Assembly (NCBI GenBank): GCA_937873165.1
Contig: CALMVH010000345.1
Span: 1 to 6,682, forward strand
Origin: an uncultured Rhodospirillales bacterium
GTDB lineage: Bacteria > Pseudomonadota > Alphaproteobacteria > CALMVH01
DNA: 6,682 bases
Direction: 5' to 3'
Shown: positions 6,050 to 6,682 of the stretch, piece by piece
Layout: every line of letters begins with the position of its first letter
Numbering within the stretch: the first letter of the stretch is position 1
The notes under the pieces: model-generated
Seen by the model: only the letters and a program-made list of their open reading frames with translations
Told to the model about the DNA's origin: nothing
Database searches by the model: none
Made by a program: the position numbers and the translations under genes

Positions 6050-6682
6050 GTGACGGGTGCCGCCTTGTTCCTTTCGCTGATCGCGATGGCCGGCATCCTG
6101 CACCTCGCGGTCGGATGCGCGGCTGTGCACCGCTTTGCAAACCGCAGGGCCAAGTCATACGGCGACCGGCCGCCGGTCACGCTGCTGAAGCCGCTTTATG
6201 GCGACGAGCCGCTGCTATACGAGGCGTTGCGTTCGTTCTGCCGGCAGGATTACCCTGTTTTTCAAGTCGTGTTCGGCGTGCGCGACCTGCACGATCCAGC
6301 GCTGGACGTCGTGCGGCGGCTGCAGGCCGAACTGCCGGCCGCCGAAATCGATGTGGTAATCGACGCCACGCTGCACGGCAGTAATCGCAAAGTATCAAAC
6401 CTAATCAATATGTCACGCGTGGCGCGGCACGAGCTATACGTGATCAGCGACAGCGACATGCATGTCAAGCCGGATTACCTGACGCATGTAGTGGCCGAGT
6501 TCGACCATCCCAATGTCGGGCTGGTTACCAGCCTATACACCGGCATGCCGGTCTATACGACGGCTGTTTCCGACTTCGCGGTTTCCAATATCAATCACAT
6601 CTTCATGCCATCGGCCCTGGTTGGCATGTGGCTGTTCGGCCGCAGCGATTGTTTCGGCGCGACCATGGCGCTGCGGCGCGAC
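6050..6682 (+). CDS. hpnI: Hopanoid glycosyltransferase HpnI, N-terminal part (3' end outside window)
   Basis: A family 2 glycosyltransferase. HpnI transfers N-acetylglucosamine to bacteriohopanetetrol; HpnK and HpnJ, not seen here, would continue towards the cyclitol ether. The frame stays open to the right edge, giving 211 codons. The start chosen is GTG at 6050, which adds LFLSLIAMAGILHLAVGCAA, an N-terminal membrane helix expected for the family; an ATG at 6086 would remove half of it. Family motifs are VTLLKPLYGDEPLLYEALRS near residue 45, RKVSNLINM around 115-125, and the DXD-type motif DSD (D134, D136; bases 6449-6457) in VISDSDMHVKPDYL. The last visible stretch, CFGATMALRRD, also fits. 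No strong ribosome binding site is seen; only 4 nt separate it from the hpnM stop, so translation is likely coupled to hpnM. Confidence 0.93.
   Translation, partial: MTGAALFLSLIAMAGILHLAVGCAAVHRFANRRAKSYGDRPPVTLLKPLYGDEPLLYEALRSFCRQDYPVFQVVFGVRDLHDPALDVVRRLQAELPAAEIDVVIDATLHGSNRKVSNLINMSRVARHELYVISDSDMHVKPDYLTHVVAEFDHPNVGLVTSLYTGMPVYTTAVSDFAVSNINHIFMPSALVGMWLFGRSDCFGATMALRRD

Noticed and set aside
5554..6180. 208-codon minus-strand frame opposite hpnM and the hpnI start
   Set aside because: Antisense shadow of HpnM, whose signal peptide and family pattern are clear.
1..6682. Insertion sequences, CRISPR arrays, tRNA or rRNA genes
   Set aside because: No transposase, no regularly spaced direct repeats and no RNA-gene-like sequence were seen; the window is almost filled by the eight protein genes.

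Overview
The window is a hopanoid (bacterial sterol-like lipid) biosynthesis locus from a G+C-rich Gram-negative bacterium. The combination of squalene-hopene cyclase, HpnG, HpnH, HpnM, HpnI and a linked ispH is typical of Proteobacteria. An alphaproteobacterium (for example Acetobacteraceae/Rhodospirillales) is my best guess and a betaproteobacterium is possible; I cannot settle this from the sequence. There are eight genes. The first (shc) is cut by the left edge and the last (hpnI) by the right edge.

Left block, plus strand (1-3009): the C-terminal half of squalene-hopene cyclase (shc/hpnF), a Sel1-repeat protein (here sel1A), the hopanoid-associated nucleoside phosphorylase hpnG, and a second Sel1-repeat protein (sel1B). 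The cistrons are packed tightly: a 3-nt gap, a 13-nt gap, then a GTGA stop/start overlap. The two Sel1-repeat proteins are the unexpected part, because they are not among the recognised enzymes of hopanoid synthesis. The junctions suggest translational coupling. sel1A has no visible ribosome binding site and lies in the same frame as shc, just after its amber stop. The hpnG ribosome binding site sits in a hairpin whose loop carries the sel1A stop codon.

Middle block, minus strand (3107-5250): ispH, then hpnH 26 nt downstream, transcribed towards the left block. A near-consensus sigma-70-type promoter lies just upstream of ispH. A symmetric hairpin at 3058-3089 separates the convergent sel1B and hpnH ends.

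Right block, plus strand (5410 to the edge): hpnM, a secreted MlaC-like protein, and hpnI, a membrane glycosyltransferase, 4 nt apart and divergent from ispH.

Together the genes cover the pathway. IspH supplies IPP/DMAPP, shc cyclises squalene to hopene/hopanol, HpnH attaches the 5'-deoxyadenosyl group to make adenosylhopane, HpnG removes adenine, and HpnI glycosylates the extended side chain. HpnM is thought to act in hopanoid or lipid movement through the periplasm. The candidates for something not yet described are the two embedded Sel1-repeat proteins and their coupling to shc and hpnG.
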